In this document: piece after piece, positions 34,681 through 44,807 of the stretch | Numbering within the stretch: position 1 is the stretch's first letter | How the letters are laid out: every line of letters starts with the position of its first letter | The notes under the pieces: model-generated | Database searches by the model: none | Seen by the model: the letters and a program-made list of their open reading frames with translations, nothing else | Told to the model about the DNA's origin: nothing | Position numbers and translations under genes: made by a program | Assembly (NCBI RefSeq): GCF_041379945.2 | Contig: NZ_JBFTXJ020000010.1 | Span: 84,446-148,445 of the forward strand | Reading direction: 5' to 3' | DNA length: 64,000 bases | From: Aneurinibacillus sp. REN35 | Lineage (GTDB): Bacteria > Bacillota > Bacilli > Aneurinibacillales > Aneurinibacillaceae

Positions 34681-36169
34681 CACGATGCCGAAGGTTCAGG
34701 AACAGAACAAAGAAAAAGAGCTCATTTTCGAAATGAGCAAACCGGGTCGCGTAGGCTACTCGCTTCCGCACTGTGATGTGCCGGAAGTGGACGTTACGGC
34801 GGTAATTCCGAGTGAGTATTTACGTCAAACACCGGCAGAGCTGCCGGAGGTTTCCGAACTTCAACTTATGCGTCATTATACGGAGCTGTCCAAGCGCAAT
34901 CACGGAGTTGATTCCGGCTTCTATCCGCTTGGTTCATGTACGATGAAATACAATCCGAAGATTAACGAAGATGTGGCACGTTATCCTGGATTTGCACGCA
35001 TTCACCCGTACCAGCCAGAAGAGACGGTGCAGGGTGCACTGCAGCTAATGTATGAACTGCAGGAAGACTTGGCAGCCATTACCGGTATGGACGCGGTCAC
35101 ACTGCAATCCGCCGCCGGTGCTCAGGGCGAGTGGACCGGGCTGATGATGATTCGTGCATATCACGAAAGCCGCGGGGAGCAACGCACGAAAGTGATCGTA
35201 CCGGACTCCGCCCATGGGACGAATCCGGCTTCTGCAAGTGTGGCAGGATTTGAGACCGTAACGGTAGCATCGGATGAGAATGGGTTTGTTGATGTAAAGG
35301 CGCTTCGACAGGTGGTTGGAGCAGACACGGCAGCGCTTATGCTGACCAATCCGAATACGCTTGGTTTGTTCGAGAAGAGCATTGTAGAAATCGCACAGAT
35401 CGTTCATGAAGCTGGCGGGCTGCTGTATTATGATGGAGCCAATGCCAATGCGATTCTTGGCAAAGCGCGTCCGGGTGATATGGGCTTTGATGTTGTACAC
35501 TTAAATTTGCATAAGACCTTTACAACACCGCACGGCGGCGGTGGCCCGGGCTCCGGTCCGGTAGGAGTGAAGAAAGATTTAGTACCGTTTTTGCCGAAGC
35601 CGATGGTTGTAAAAGAAGGAGACGTTTATCGTCTTGATTTTGACCGTCCGCAGTCGATTGGCCGCGTGAAAGCATACTACGGGAACTTTGGGATCAATGT
35701 ACGTGCCTATACGTATATCCGTACGATGGGGCCGGAGGGATTGCGCCTCGTCTCCGAATATGCGGTATTAAACGCCAATTACATGATGCGCAAGCTGGCT
35801 GAACATTATGATCTGCCGTTTGATACGGTATGTAAGCATGAATTTGTTCTATCAGGGAAGCGGCAGAAGAAACAGGGCGTTCGTACGTTAGACATTGCTA
35901 AGCGTTTACTTGACTTTGGTTATCATCCGCCGACGACGTATTTCCCGCTTATTGTAGAGGAATGTCTGATGATTGAGCCAACCGAAACAGAGTCGAAGGA
36001 GACACTTGATGAGTTCATCGACGTCATGATTCAAATTGCACAAGAGGCGGAACAGACACCAGAACTGGTGCAGGAAGCGCCGCATCATACTGTAGTCAGC
36101 CGTCTGGATGAAGTATTAGCAGCTAGAAAACCGGTGCTGCGCTATACAAAACCAGAGGCAATGGAATAA
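34673..36169 (+). CDS. gcvPB: glycine dehydrogenase (decarboxylating) subunit 2
   Basis: This is the C-terminal half of the P protein, 498 residues, carrying the PLP-binding Lys281 in [16 protein letters not shown]. Other marks are [13 protein letters not shown] and [16 protein letters not shown]. The subunit pairs with GcvPA to form the active alpha2beta2 enzyme. GGAGGG lies before the ATG within the gcvPA end. A terminator follows. Confidence 0.96.
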   Translation: MLNTMPKVQEQNKEKELIFEMSKPGRVGYSLPHCDVPEVDVTAVIPSEYLRQTPAELPEVSELQLMRHYTELSKRNHGVDSGFYPLGSCTMKYNPKINEDVARYPGFARIHPYQPEETVQGALQLMYELQEDLAAITGMDAVTLQSAAGAQGEWTGLMMIRAYHESRGEQRTKVIVPDSAHGTNPASASVAGFETVTVASDENGFVDVKALRQVVGADTAALMLTNPNTLGLFEKSIVEIAQIVHEAGGLLYYDGANANAILGKARPGDMGFDVVHLNLHKTFTTPHGGGGPGSGPVGVKKDLVPFLPKPMVVKEGDVYRLDFDRPQSIGRVKAYYGNFGINVRAYTYIRTMGPEGLRLVSEYAVLNANYMMRKLAEHYDLPFDTVCKHEFVLSGKRQKKQGVRTLDIAKRLLDFGYHPPTTYFPLIVEECLMIEPTETESKETLDEFIDVMIQIAQEAEQTPELVQEAPHHTVVSRLDEVLAARKPVLRYTKPEAME

Positions 36170-36181
36170 GAATAGATATAA

Positions 36182-36211
36182 GGGGAGAGCGGATGAGCCG
36201 CCTCTCCTTTT
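36182..36211 (+). terminator. terminator of the gcv operon
   Basis: GGAGAG-CGG pairs with CCG-CTCTCC around ATGAG-type loop bases with one bulge, followed by TTTTC. Confidence 0.75.
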
Positions 36212-36330
36212 CTTTTTCTTCCTTCAATCCCCAACATCTTTTGATCAGGTCATGCAGATACTATGCATAGCGCCGCCGCTATACAGAGGGTGGTTTATAA
36301 TCTGGGATAGAAAGAAAGGGATGCTCAGAG

Positions 36331-37044
36331 ATGCTTACGAATCAAGAGCTTTCTCATTATCGTTCGCTGTTGACCAAGCAGCAGCAGGATCTGCAAGAGC
36401 GCCTTCAAAAGAGCGATGCCTATGGAATGAGTCAGGCCGCGATGCAGGAATCAGTCAGTGAGCTGTCCAACTATGATAACCATCCGGCCGATTTGGCAAG
36501 CGAGATGTTTGAACGTGAAAAGGATCTGGCTCTTTATGAACATGAGGAAGAAGAGATGCGTGACATTACGCGTGCGCTTGAAGCGATTGATCGCGGCGTG
36601 TACGGGATATGTGAAGTGTGCCGCGCGCCGATTCCGACTGAACGCTTGGCAGCTCTTCCGACAACGACACGCTGTATGGAGCATGCGGATGAACGGTTTG
36701 TGTCAAAGCGGCGTCCGGCAGAAGAAGACATACTTGCTCCGGCGTACGGTCAATTTGAGTATGACGAAGCGGATGCGACATTGTATGATGCGGAGGATGC
36801 GTGGCAGGATGTATCACGATACGGTACATCGGACAGCCCGTCCGACTTCTTTGATCCATCCAAGCTTGATTATGATGATATGTATATTGAGGCGGATGAA
36901 TCAGTCGGATACGTAGAGGATATCGAAGGGCTGGCGCTTGCTGATCTGGACGGACATTATATCGGCCCCAGCCTGGAATCGCCGCTGCGAGACAGGTATG
37001 AGGCTGTGCTGGATGAGGCAAACGACATGTATAAAAATGAATAA
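36331..37044 (+). CDS. YteA-like TraR/DksA zinc-finger protein
   Basis: This 237-residue protein has an N-terminal coiled-coil pair of helices (residues ~5-80) and a DksA-type zinc finger CEVC...RCMEH, in which His takes the place of the last Cys. The C-terminal ~120 residues are acidic and Tyr-rich. Relatives act on RNA polymerase or are spore-linked in Bacillus (YteA family). The ATG has only GAAAGGGATG-type bases before it. It is monocistronic, with a bidirectional terminator after it. Confidence 0.85.
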   Translation: MLTNQELSHYRSLLTKQQQDLQERLQKSDAYGMSQAAMQESVSELSNYDNHPADLASEMFEREKDLALYEHEEEEMRDITRALEAIDRGVYGICEVCRAPIPTERLAALPTTTRCMEHADERFVSKRRPAEEDILAPAYGQFEYDEADATLYDAEDAWQDVSRYGTSDSPSDFFDPSKLDYDDMYIEADESVGYVEDIEGLALADLDGHYIGPSLESPLRDRYEAVLDEANDMYKNE

Positions 37045-37077
37045 GTAAAAGAGGCCGTTTTGGCCTCTTTTACTTAT
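37044..37077. terminator. bidirectional terminator between yteA-like and pucR-like genes
   Basis: AAGTAAAAGAGGCC pairs perfectly with GGCCTCTTTTACTT around GTTTT. It overlaps both stop codons. Confidence 0.92.
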
Positions 37078-38780
37078 TCGTAAGACGATGAATTCATCGT
37101 GGCTGCAAGCAGTCCTGTTGTCCAGAGTCTACTGCTTAAATCCAATAAAAACAAATCATCAGGATCGACCAGCGAGCGTTGCGTAAGCGACTCGATTTTA
37201 CGAAGGCGATAGAGCAGGGACTGTCTATGCAAGCTGAGGACGCGCGCAGTTTGACTGACATTTCCCTGATTGCGTATATACGTGTTGAGCGTATGGATAA
37301 GATCAAGTCCTCTTTGCTGATCGTAATCGATGAGTGCGCCAATTGTAGATAGGGTTATCTCCTGCATCTTAGTATTATCTGCTAAGCTTGATAACGCACG
37401 GTAAATCTCTGTATTGGCGTATGTGCTGCGATAACCGGGACCTTTCTGGCGGGTTCCCACTTCTAATGCGATTCGTGCGTCATTGAAGCTTTCCATAAAT
37501 GTCCGCTCGCCTGCATGGTTTTCTCCGATTCCCCATGATATGAGAAGACCAGGTGCAAGCTCGTTCAGCCTGTCATCTACCCGATCAAGGTAGGCTGTAA
37601 CGATTTCATTTATATTATCCATCGAGATTTCTAGAAAAATGATAAATCGATCCTGGTGATACGTAGTCATTGTGAGTCGCTGCATAGCTTCCCCGGCACT
37701 GATTAATTGCTCCTCAATGGAGTGTACGATCGTCTGTGTCCACTGCTCGTAAGAGAGCTGCATCGAATTGTTCTGCTGGAAAAGGGACTCCAAGTTTTCA
37801 GGTGCTCCCAGAATGCAGACATAGGGGCGCATTACATTATAATTCAAGGATTTGGCGCGGGATATGGCTGTATCCCAGGAGTCGATCTCACCCTTTGCCA
37901 GACTCCATATGAAATCATCCTTTAGACGAAACTCTGTCTCTAGAATGGCATGCTCTCGCTGAAACCATAGAGCAGCTATTGTGATTGCCCGCTCCAAGAT
38001 ATATTCTTCTTCATTTTCCTGAAAAGTTTGCAGCGAATAAGTGGATGAGAGAGCAAGCAGCAGATATCCATGAACCTTATTAGCTGTTTTAATCTCAAGT
38101 TGGACAATGGCATCGTCTACAAAATGCACCCAATTAATACTCTCCTCGGTGTAACGCACCGCGTTTGGTATATGTGAGGTAAGATATGTCTTAGCCTGCT
38201 CTTCCCATTTCTTTGCCAAGCTACTTGCCTGCTGGCTCGATCCTTTAATATGGCCGTTCTTATCTACAATAAGGACCGGACTGCCAATCGTTTGGCTGAT
38301 TAATTCTGTGGCATCAGAGAGTGAGGCATCATGAAGAAAAAGATTAAGGAGTTGCTTCTGCAGCTCCTCTGAGCGCTGCAGGGTTGTCTGCTGCCAGTGA
38401 TTGAGGTGGCTTAGAAGAGTATGTGTAATATCGGAAAACCGAATCTCCCAGGGAATCTCAATGATCGGAAAGCGCTGTTCCTCAGCATAGGCTGTTATTT
38501 CCTCTGGGATACTTATTACATGGCGTCCGGTAGCAATAGCCAACGCTGCAGCTCCCGATTCTACGATGTCCTGGACGAAGTGTTTGAACACATGTATATC
38601 CTCGCTGCATCCTATAGCCGTAGTCAATACCAATTCATTTTTGAGGATGAAATTCTCAACGGGTATCTCGATAACAGATACGGATTCCACAGGCCGTTTA
38701 GACATTGCCGATGGAGCTGTTAACACGCGGCCAGGCTTCATAATCTCAAGATTCATTACATCCTTTACAGTAAAGTTCAT
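37074..38780 (-). CDS. PucR-family transcriptional regulator of the ectoine island
   Basis: This is a 568-residue regulator with an N-terminal PucR/purine-catabolism-type domain (MNFTVKDVMNLEIMKPGRVL... ELVLTTAIG), a GAF/GGDEF-like middle and the C-terminal PucR HTH with GNVSQTARVLSLHRQSLLYR. AGGAG stands 7 nt before the ATG. It follows eutB on the same strand at 57 nt, so the two likely form one unit divergent from the doeA operon. Control of the ectoine genes is inferred from position. Confidence 0.9.
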   Translation of the reverse strand: MNFTVKDVMNLEIMKPGRVLTAPSAMSKRPVESVSVIEIPVENFILKNELVLTTAIGCSEDIHVFKHFVQDIVESGAAALAIATGRHVISIPEEITAYAEEQRFPIIEIPWEIRFSDITHTLLSHLNHWQQTTLQRSEELQKQLLNLFLHDASLSDATELISQTIGSPVLIVDKNGHIKGSSQQASSLAKKWEEQAKTYLTSHIPNAVRYTEESINWVHFVDDAIVQLEIKTANKVHGYLLLALSSTYSLQTFQENEEEYILERAITIAALWFQREHAILETEFRLKDDFIWSLAKGEIDSWDTAISRAKSLNYNVMRPYVCILGAPENLESLFQQNNSMQLSYEQWTQTIVHSIEEQLISAGEAMQRLTMTTYHQDRFIIFLEISMDNINEIVTAYLDRVDDRLNELAPGLLISWGIGENHAGERTFMESFNDARIALEVGTRQKGPGYRSTYANTEIYRALSSLADNTKMQEITLSTIGALIDYDQQRGLDLIHTLNTYIRNQGNVSQTARVLSLHRQSLLYRLRKIESLTQRSLVDPDDLFLLDLSSRLWTTGLLAATMNSSSYE

Positions 38781-38837
38781 GAAAAACTCCTAGGTGGATA
38801 AAGTATAGTTTGCAATTCATATCATCATACAACGTTA

Positions 38838-39851
38838 TTATACTTTATTGATAAATGGCATGACTGCTTGTATATGTGCATCAAGGTTTACATTGCACCC
38901 GCTTATGATGATGACGATACATTTGCCGGGCTTTACAATCTTTTGGCGCAGAAGAGCACCGATTCCAACTGCCGCGGCTCCTTCAATCACCATGTGATGA
39001 TGTTTTAACATATAGGCCATTCCTTCAGCAATTGCCTCTTCTGAAACAAGAAGTGATTGATCCACATACTTTTTTACCATCTCAAACGTATACGCATTAT
39101 CCAAACCGATGCCGCCAAGAAGACTGTCGGCAAGCGTATCCTTCTCTCCTAGAACCACTGGTTTTCCTGCTTTTATACTCTCATACATGACCGCCCCGTG
39201 CTCCATAGAAACGCCGACAACCTGAATGGCAGGGTCGATCGACTTCATAGCCAATCCTAATCCAGAGTGCATGCCGCCGCCCGATAATCCCCCAATCACC
39301 ATATCGACCTCAGGAACCTCTCTAGCGATCTCTAGTCCCATTGTTCCTTGCCCGGCGATCACCTCAGGGTCATCAAACGGCTTAATGACAGTCAATCCCT
39401 GCTCTTTTTGCAGCCGATCGCAATGTTCTCCTGCCGCATCCTGACTATCTCCGGTAATCTCAATTGTTGCTCCCCAACGCTGAATGGCATCAATTTTCGC
39501 TTTTGGAACCCTGTTCGAGACACATACAACCGCCTTAACTCCAAGCTGCTGCGCTACAAAGGCTACAGCTTGCCCATGATTTCCGGTAGAGAATGTGGTT
39601 ACGCCCCGTTCGCGTTCCTCAGGAGTCAGACTGAGAATTTTATTGGCAGCACCTCTGACTTTAAATGCACCAATATCATGAAGATTTTCCAGCTTCAAAT
39701 AAATAGCCGAACCTGTTAGCTGCGAGAGGTGATGCGAATAGATAATAGGGGTTTGTTTGACGATGGAAGAAATTCGCTTTCTGGCTTGCCAGATGTCCCG
39801 AATTGTCACTTCTGTTACTTTTGGTAAAGAGTGAGATTGTGCGTAATGCAT
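38838..39851 (-). CDS. eutB: hydroxyectoine utilisation dehydratase EutB (threonine dehydratase family)
   Basis: This 337-residue fold-type II PLP enzyme has the Lys in IGAFKVRGA, the STGNHGQAVAFVAQ substrate loop and the glycine-rich GGLSGGGMHSG phosphate loop. The family includes threonine dehydratase, threo-3-hydroxyaspartate dehydratase and EutB. The neighbours (DoeA, EutC, BCCT) favour EutB, which acts in the hydroxyectoine branch with EutC. AGGAGG precedes the ATG. The alternative, a generic threonine or hydroxyaspartate dehydratase, is less likely in this context. Confidence 0.82.
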   Translation of the reverse strand: MHYAQSHSLPKVTEVTIRDIWQARKRISSIVKQTPIIYSHHLSQLTGSAIYLKLENLHDIGAFKVRGAANKILSLTPEERERGVTTFSTGNHGQAVAFVAQQLGVKAVVCVSNRVPKAKIDAIQRWGATIEITGDSQDAAGEHCDRLQKEQGLTVIKPFDDPEVIAGQGTMGLEIAREVPEVDMVIGGLSGGGMHSGLGLAMKSIDPAIQVVGVSMEHGAVMYESIKAGKPVVLGEKDTLADSLLGGIGLDNAYTFEMVKKYVDQSLLVSEEAIAEGMAYMLKHHHMVIEGAAAVGIGALLRQKIVKPGKCIVIIISGCNVNLDAHIQAVMPFINKV

Positions 39852-39869
39852 CGCGAGCCTCCTATAGAA

Positions 39870-39935
39870 TAATGCAATGATTAGAATAGGTGCATTATAT
39901 AAAAGGCATAAGGGAGCGTCAATTAGATAAATTGA
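39870..39935. promoter_or_regulatory. paired dyads in the eutB/doeA divergent region (candidate operators)
   Basis: TAATGCA (39870-39876) and TGCATTA (39891-39897) form one inverted repeat; TCAATT-AGATA-AATTGA (about 39918-39935) forms a second. Both lie between the divergent eutB and doeA start sites, where the PucR-type regulator would be expected to bind. The assignment is by symmetry and position only. Confidence 0.4.
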
Positions 39936-40069
39936 CTATAGTTTTCGAAAAAATTTCATACAATTTTGCAGATGTTATCTACATAAAAATTAATTACTAT
40001 TTCACTATACCAAATTTTAAGAACATTTTGCTAAGTCAGGAGTTCAATCGGCTGAGAAGGAGCGCTGCT

Positions 40070-41275
40070 ATGTCATCATTTACAGTTACCGAATATGGTG
40101 AGAGGCTTTACAAAACGAAGCAGAAAATGAGCGAAAAAGGAATCGATGTCTTGCTTGTCACAGATCCTGCCAATATACATTATCTTTCCGGTTATGATGG
40201 CTGGTCCTTTTATGTTCATCAAATGCTCATTGTCATAGTTGACGAGGAGCAGCCGTTTTGGATTGGCAGAGGCCAGGATGCGAATGCAGCCAAGGTAACG
40301 ACATGGCTTCGGCACGACAACATCATTTCCTATACAGATGATTATGTTCAATCGGCAGTCAAGCATCCGATGGACTTTGTTTCCGATATTTTGAAAGAAA
40401 TCGGACAGGGGAGCCGGACGATTGGTGTAGAGATGGACACCTATTATTTTACCGCTCAATGTTATGAAAGCCTAAAAAAAGGATTGCCGAATGCCGCATT
40501 CAAGGATGCGACAGCACTCGTTAATTGGGTGCGGATCATAAAGTCGGAACAAGAAATTGCGTATATCAAAAAAGCAGCAAAAATTGTTGAACGTGCAATG
40601 CTTACAGGGGTTGAGTCCATTGAAGAAGGCGTGAGAGAGTGCGACGTGGTGGCAAATATCTATCATGCTCAAATCAGCGGAACTGAGCAGTATGGCGGTG
40701 ATTACCCCGCTATTGTTCCGCTACTGCCCGCCGGGAAAAAAACATCGACCCCCCATTTAACCTGGACCGATGAACGCTATAAGAGGGGTGAACCCGTGAT
40801 TTTGGAGCTGGCCGGCTGCTATAGGCGCTATCATGCTCCATTGGCAAGAACGGTGGTAATCGGAGAGGCTTCGGGCATGCTGCAGGACTTGGCAAGTGTG
40901 GTGGCCGAAGGGCTTAACACTGCGCTCGCCGCCGTTCGGCCCGGCGTAACCTGTGAAGAAGTCGAGTTAGCCTGGAGGCATTCGATTGCAAAAAGCGGTT
41001 TTGCAAAAGATTCTCGCATCGGATATTCCATGGGTCTTAACTATCCGCCCGATTGGGGTGAGCATACCGCAAGTCTTCGCCCGGGGGATATGACCATCTT
41101 GCAGCCGAACATGACCTTTCATATGATTCCTGGCATTTGGCTTGATGACTGCGGCGTGGAGATCAGTGAATCGTTTCGGGTGACGGAGACGGGCTGTGAA
41201 GTATTTGCAGATGTTCCGAGAGAACTGATTGTAAAGACAACAGAAACAACAGCTCCCGAATCATTCATCGGGTAA
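40070..41275 (+). CDS. doeA: ectoine hydrolase DoeA (M24 family), copy 1
   Basis: DoeA opens the ectoine ring to N-acetyl-2,4-diaminobutyrate. The protein of about 401 residues has the pita-bread M24 fold and the DoeA-specific strings YLSGYDGWSFYVHQ, GGDYPAIVPLLPAG, CYRRYHAPLARTV and NYPPDWGEHTASLRPGD. AAGGAG is 7 nt before the ATG at 40070; the longer frame from 39890 lies in the AT-rich regulatory gap. The first gene of the doeA-eutC-... operon. A second copy lies at 47.5 kb. Confidence 0.9.
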   Translation: MSSFTVTEYGERLYKTKQKMSEKGIDVLLVTDPANIHYLSGYDGWSFYVHQMLIVIVDEEQPFWIGRGQDANAAKVTTWLRHDNIISYTDDYVQSAVKHPMDFVSDILKEIGQGSRTIGVEMDTYYFTAQCYESLKKGLPNAAFKDATALVNWVRIIKSEQEIAYIKKAAKIVERAMLTGVESIEEGVRECDVVANIYHAQISGTEQYGGDYPAIVPLLPAGKKTSTPHLTWTDERYKRGEPVILELAGCYRRYHAPLARTVVIGEASGMLQDLASVVAEGLNTALAAVRPGVTCEEVELAWRHSIAKSGFAKDSRIGYSMGLNYPPDWGEHTASLRPGDMTILQPNMTFHMIPGIWLDDCGVEISESFRVTETGCEVFADVPRELIVKTTETTAPESFIG

Positions 41276-41290
41276 AGGGGTGAACATAAG

Positions 41291-42292
41291 GTGATCATTT
41301 TTCGTGAAAATGAAATACGTGCCAGCGTACAAATGAATAAGGAAGCGATATCTATTGTCGAGGACGGCTTTACCCAGTTGGCTTTGGGGAGGGCGACCAT
41401 GCCTCCGATTCTCCGGGTAGATATTCCGGAGCATAACGGGGAAGTTGATGTCAAGACAGCGTATATTCAAGGGCTTGATACGTTTGCACTTAAGATGTCA
41501 TCCGGTTTTTTTAACAATTATCAAAAGGGCCTGCCCAGCTTAAGCGGCATGATGATCGTCATCAGCGCGGAAACGGGCATTCCGCTCTCACTTTTACTGG
41601 ACAATGGATACTTAACGGATATACGGACGGCCGCAGCAGGAGCCGTAGCAGCGAAATATCTTGCCAAGCAGGAATTGGATACGGTAGGTGTGATCGGAGC
41701 CGGCGCACAGGCGCGCTATCAGATCCGGGCATTACAGCAGGTGCGTGATTTCAACCGCGTGCTCGTGTACGGGCCTACGCCGGAGCGTGTCGAACGCTAT
41801 GTCATCGAGATGGAGGAAGAACTAGGTGTCAAAGTGAGCGCGGCCTCTAGTGCGGAGGCGGTCGTCAAAGAAAGCCAGATGGTGGTTACGACCACACCAT
41901 CCAAAACTCCGATCATCAAACCGGAGTGGCTGCACCCTGGCCTGCATATTACAGCGATGGGTTCTGATGCTGAGCATAAGCAGGAATTGGACGTACATGT
42001 GCTAGAGCGTGCCGATCTGCTGGCATGCGATGTGAAAGCACAGTGCTTCCGATTGGGAGAGCTGCATCATGGGGTAGCGCAGGGAATATTGTCCAAGGAG
42101 AGCGATATTGTTGAGATCGGGGAGTTAACTGCAGGCCGGATGGCAGGGCGAACGAATGAGGAACAGATTACGATTTGTGATTTAACGGGAACCGGTGTAC
42201 AGGATACTGTAATCGCGCGGTTTGCCTACAGTGAACTGGTAGCAAAAGGGCTTGGAATTCAATTAGAAAACGAAGAGGGGCGATTGGTATGA
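41291..42292 (+). CDS. eutC: ectoine utilisation protein EutC (ornithine cyclodeaminase/mu-crystallin family)
   Basis: This 333-residue NAD-binding protein has the Rossmann motif VGVIGAGAQARYQI and the family segment GIPLSLLLDNGYLTDIRTAA. EutC is the partner of EutB in hydroxyectoine breakdown; the family also has imine reductases and ornithine cyclodeaminase. GTG start with AAGGGGTGA before it, 15 nt after doeA. It overlaps the next gene by 4 nt (ATGA), so translation is coupled. Confidence 0.85.
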   Translation: MIIFRENEIRASVQMNKEAISIVEDGFTQLALGRATMPPILRVDIPEHNGEVDVKTAYIQGLDTFALKMSSGFFNNYQKGLPSLSGMMIVISAETGIPLSLLLDNGYLTDIRTAAAGAVAAKYLAKQELDTVGVIGAGAQARYQIRALQQVRDFNRVLVYGPTPERVERYVIEMEEELGVKVSAASSAEAVVKESQMVVTTTPSKTPIIKPEWLHPGLHITAMGSDAEHKQELDVHVLERADLLACDVKAQCFRLGELHHGVAQGILSKESDIVEIGELTAGRMAGRTNEEQITICDLTGTGVQDTVIARFAYSELVAKGLGIQLENEEGRLV

Positions 42293-43512
42293 CAAAAAAT
42301 TTTGAGAGAGCAAACGTTGGAACAAAAAGTGTATGGGCCGGAGAAGAAGACTATCTTGTTCATGGAGCAACGCAGGTACCTGTTGTTGTGAGCGTAGCGT
42401 ACGGCTATACCGATATGGATGAGTGGTATGATGTGGCCACAGAAAAAAAGAAGGGGCATATTTATGGACGCAACACCAACCCGACGGTACAGGCATTTGA
42501 AGATAAAATGAAAATTCTTGAAAATGCAGAAGCTGCCACAAGCTTCTCTACCGGAATGGCAGCCATCAGCAATACGCTGTATACGTTCTTGCGTCCGGGT
42601 GACCGTGTTGTTTCTATTAAAGATACGTATGGTGGAACCAATAAGATTTTTACAGAATTCCTGCCGCTCATGGGGATTGAGGTTGTGCTGTGCACGACGG
42701 GTGACCACGAGGCGATAGAAGCTGAAGTAGCGAAGGGCTGCAAAATCCTCTACCTCGAGACCCCGACGAATCCGACGGTAAAGATTACGGACATTGAGCG
42801 TATGGCGAAGGCCGGTCATGCAGCAGGTGCGCTTGTTGTTGTAGACAATACGTTTGCAACACCAATCAATCAAAATCCATTAGCACTCGGTGCTGACCTC
42901 GTTCTGCACAGCGCAACGAAATTCTTGGGCGGGCATGCGGATGCGCTCGGCGGAGTAGTATGCGGCTCAGAAGAGTTGGTGAAGAAAATCTATCACTACC
43001 GTGAAATTAACGGGGCTACGATGGACCCTTGGGCGGCTTATCTCATCCTAAGAGGAATGAAGACCTTAAAGCTGCGTGTTCGCCAGCAGGAAGCGAGCGC
43101 GATGAAAATTGCTCAATATTTGCAGGAACAAGAATTCGTCGAAGCGGTATATTATCCAGGACTAGAAACACATGTGAACCATGACATTGCCAAAAAGCAA
43201 ATGCGAGGCTTTGGCGGGATGCTGAGCTTTGCAATAAAAGGTGGCATGGATGCTGTAAGACACCTCCTGCCGCAGCTGCAGTTTGCAAACCGAGCGGCAA
43301 ACCTGGGCGCAGTAGAGAGCACATATGGTCCTGCTCGTACAACAAGCCATGTTGAGTGTACACCGGAAGAGCGCGAAGCGATGGGGATTCCTGAAGGATT
43401 GGTTCGTTTATCAGTAGGGATTGAAGATACGGAAGATTTACTTGCCGATTTGGAGCAGGCGTTCGAACACATGGCTGCACAAATGCAGCTGGCACCAACA
43501 ATCGAAAAGTAA
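42289..43512 (+). CDS. cystathionine gamma-synthase/lyase family PLP enzyme
   Basis: This 407-residue fold-type I PLP enzyme of the Cys/Met metabolism family has the Lys in LVLHSATKFLGGHADALGG, the segment YGRNTNPTVQAFEDK, and TSFSTGMAAISNTL. The family does gamma-replacement or gamma-elimination on homoserine derivatives. It is embedded, with 4-nt overlap, in the ectoine operon, where the usual DoeD aminotransferase is missing. It may therefore act on 2,4-diaminobutyrate or a homoserine-like intermediate; that is my inference. Confidence 0.85.
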   Translation: MTKNFERANVGTKSVWAGEEDYLVHGATQVPVVVSVAYGYTDMDEWYDVATEKKKGHIYGRNTNPTVQAFEDKMKILENAEAATSFSTGMAAISNTLYTFLRPGDRVVSIKDTYGGTNKIFTEFLPLMGIEVVLCTTGDHEAIEAEVAKGCKILYLETPTNPTVKITDIERMAKAGHAAGALVVVDNTFATPINQNPLALGADLVLHSATKFLGGHADALGGVVCGSEELVKKIYHYREINGATMDPWAAYLILRGMKTLKLRVRQQEASAMKIAQYLQEQEFVEAVYYPGLETHVNHDIAKKQMRGFGGMLSFAIKGGMDAVRHLLPQLQFANRAANLGAVESTYGPARTTSHVECTPEEREAMGIPEGLVRLSVGIEDTEDLLADLEQAFEHMAAQMQLAPTIEK

Positions 43513-43575
43513 ATAAAAAACATGACCGGGTGGCGAGCGTCGTCATCCGGTCAAATGGGCTTACGAGGTGAAACA

Positions 43576-44796
43576 ATGGCAACCCAACATGAGTCAATAG
43601 TGGAAAGATCGGAAGCGCTTTTTGGACAACTTATTCATTGGCGGCGCAGTATCCATGCAAACCCGGAGATAAGCTATCAGGAATTCCAGACATCCCAATT
43701 CGTAGTGGACGTTCTGCGGACGATGCCCGGGATCGAAATCGAAATCGGTGTAGGTTATCCTACCGCAGTTGTCGGTACGCTATCTTCTGGCACCGGTCCA
43801 ACCATCGCGATTCGCGCGGATATGGATGCGCTTCCGATTATGGAGGAAACCGGCCACAGCTTTCGTTCACAGCATCCAGGGATCATGCATGCTTGCGGCC
43901 ATGACGCTCATACATCCATCCTGTTAGGTGCGGCTCAACTGCTGGCCGAGCGCTTTCAAAAAGGAGAAATTAAGGGGACGGTTAAGCTGATTTTTCAACC
44001 GGCGGAAGAGAGCACGGATGAAAACGGCCTGACAGGAGCGGTCCATATGATCCAAGCCGGAGCTTTGGACGGGGTGGATTGTGCGATTGCACTGCATATG
44101 AGTCCGGAAAACCCGGTCGGTGAAGTGCAAGTGCATGAAGGATATAGCATGGCGAATGTGGACGTATTTGAGGCGACGATCTTTGGTACGGGAGGTCATG
44201 GGGCTTATCCGCATCTAGGAACGGATCCGGTATGGATGCTAGGGCCTGTACTGCAGGCGCTGCATGGTATTGTTGCGAGGAAGATATCTCCGCTTGAAGC
44301 GGCTGTTGTGAGTGTCGGCCAGATTCATGCGGGATCAGCAAGCAATATCATTCCGGCTGAGGTTTACTTGGAGGGAACGCTGCGCAGCTATGATCCTGTC
44401 GTGCGAGAGCAGTTAATTACGGAAGTTGAGAAAGCCATTTCTATTGTGGACGTACTCGGGGGCAGTTATCGATTTGCGGTACAGCGCGGAGAACCCGCAT
44501 TAAAAAATGATGCGACCGTAAATGCATGGCTGCAAGAAACGCTGACAGATCTCTACCCTGGAACGGTGATCAAGCACACTCCATTTGGCCTTGGGGGAGA
44601 GGATTTTGCTTACATGGCCCAGATGGTTCCAGCGGCAATGTTCTTTCTCGGCTGCTCCCCCCTAGATGGGATCAAGCGGGAGCTTCATACGCCGATCTTT
44701 GATATTGACGAAAAATGCCTGCCTATGGGCGCTGCCATTATGGCGGAAACGGCCGTACGGTTTCTACAAGGCACATATAAGCTAAATCAAAAGTAG
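43576..44796 (+). CDS. M20 family amidohydrolase, likely N-acetyl-diaminobutyrate deacetylase (DoeB2-like)
   Basis: This zinc amidohydrolase of about 406 residues has the metal motifs AIRADMDALPI, HACGHDAHTSILLG and FQPAEEST, plus a C-terminal GLGGEDFAYM. In ectoine catabolism the acetyl group of N-acetyl-2,4-diaminobutyrate is removed by DoeB (AstE type) or by DoeB2 (M20 type); this would be the latter. The start is ATG 43576, after GAGGTGA; the earlier frame from 43522 has no ribosome site. It could be a broader N-acyl amino acid hydrolase. Confidence 0.82.
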   Translation: MATQHESIVERSEALFGQLIHWRRSIHANPEISYQEFQTSQFVVDVLRTMPGIEIEIGVGYPTAVVGTLSSGTGPTIAIRADMDALPIMEETGHSFRSQHPGIMHACGHDAHTSILLGAAQLLAERFQKGEIKGTVKLIFQPAEESTDENGLTGAVHMIQAGALDGVDCAIALHMSPENPVGEVQVHEGYSMANVDVFEATIFGTGGHGAYPHLGTDPVWMLGPVLQALHGIVARKISPLEAAVVSVGQIHAGSASNIIPAEVYLEGTLRSYDPVVREQLITEVEKAISIVDVLGGSYRFAVQRGEPALKNDATVNAWLQETLTDLYPGTVIKHTPFGLGGEDFAYMAQMVPAAMFFLGCSPLDGIKRELHTPIFDIDEKCLPMGAAIMAETAVRFLQGTYKLNQK

Positions 44797-44807
44797 GGGG
44801 CAGGTTT

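Noticed and set aside
36331..37044. DksA-like protein with a broken zinc finger
   Set aside because: The last ligand is His instead of Cys (CEVC...C..H), which can still bind zinc and is acceptable in this family; not evidence of decay.
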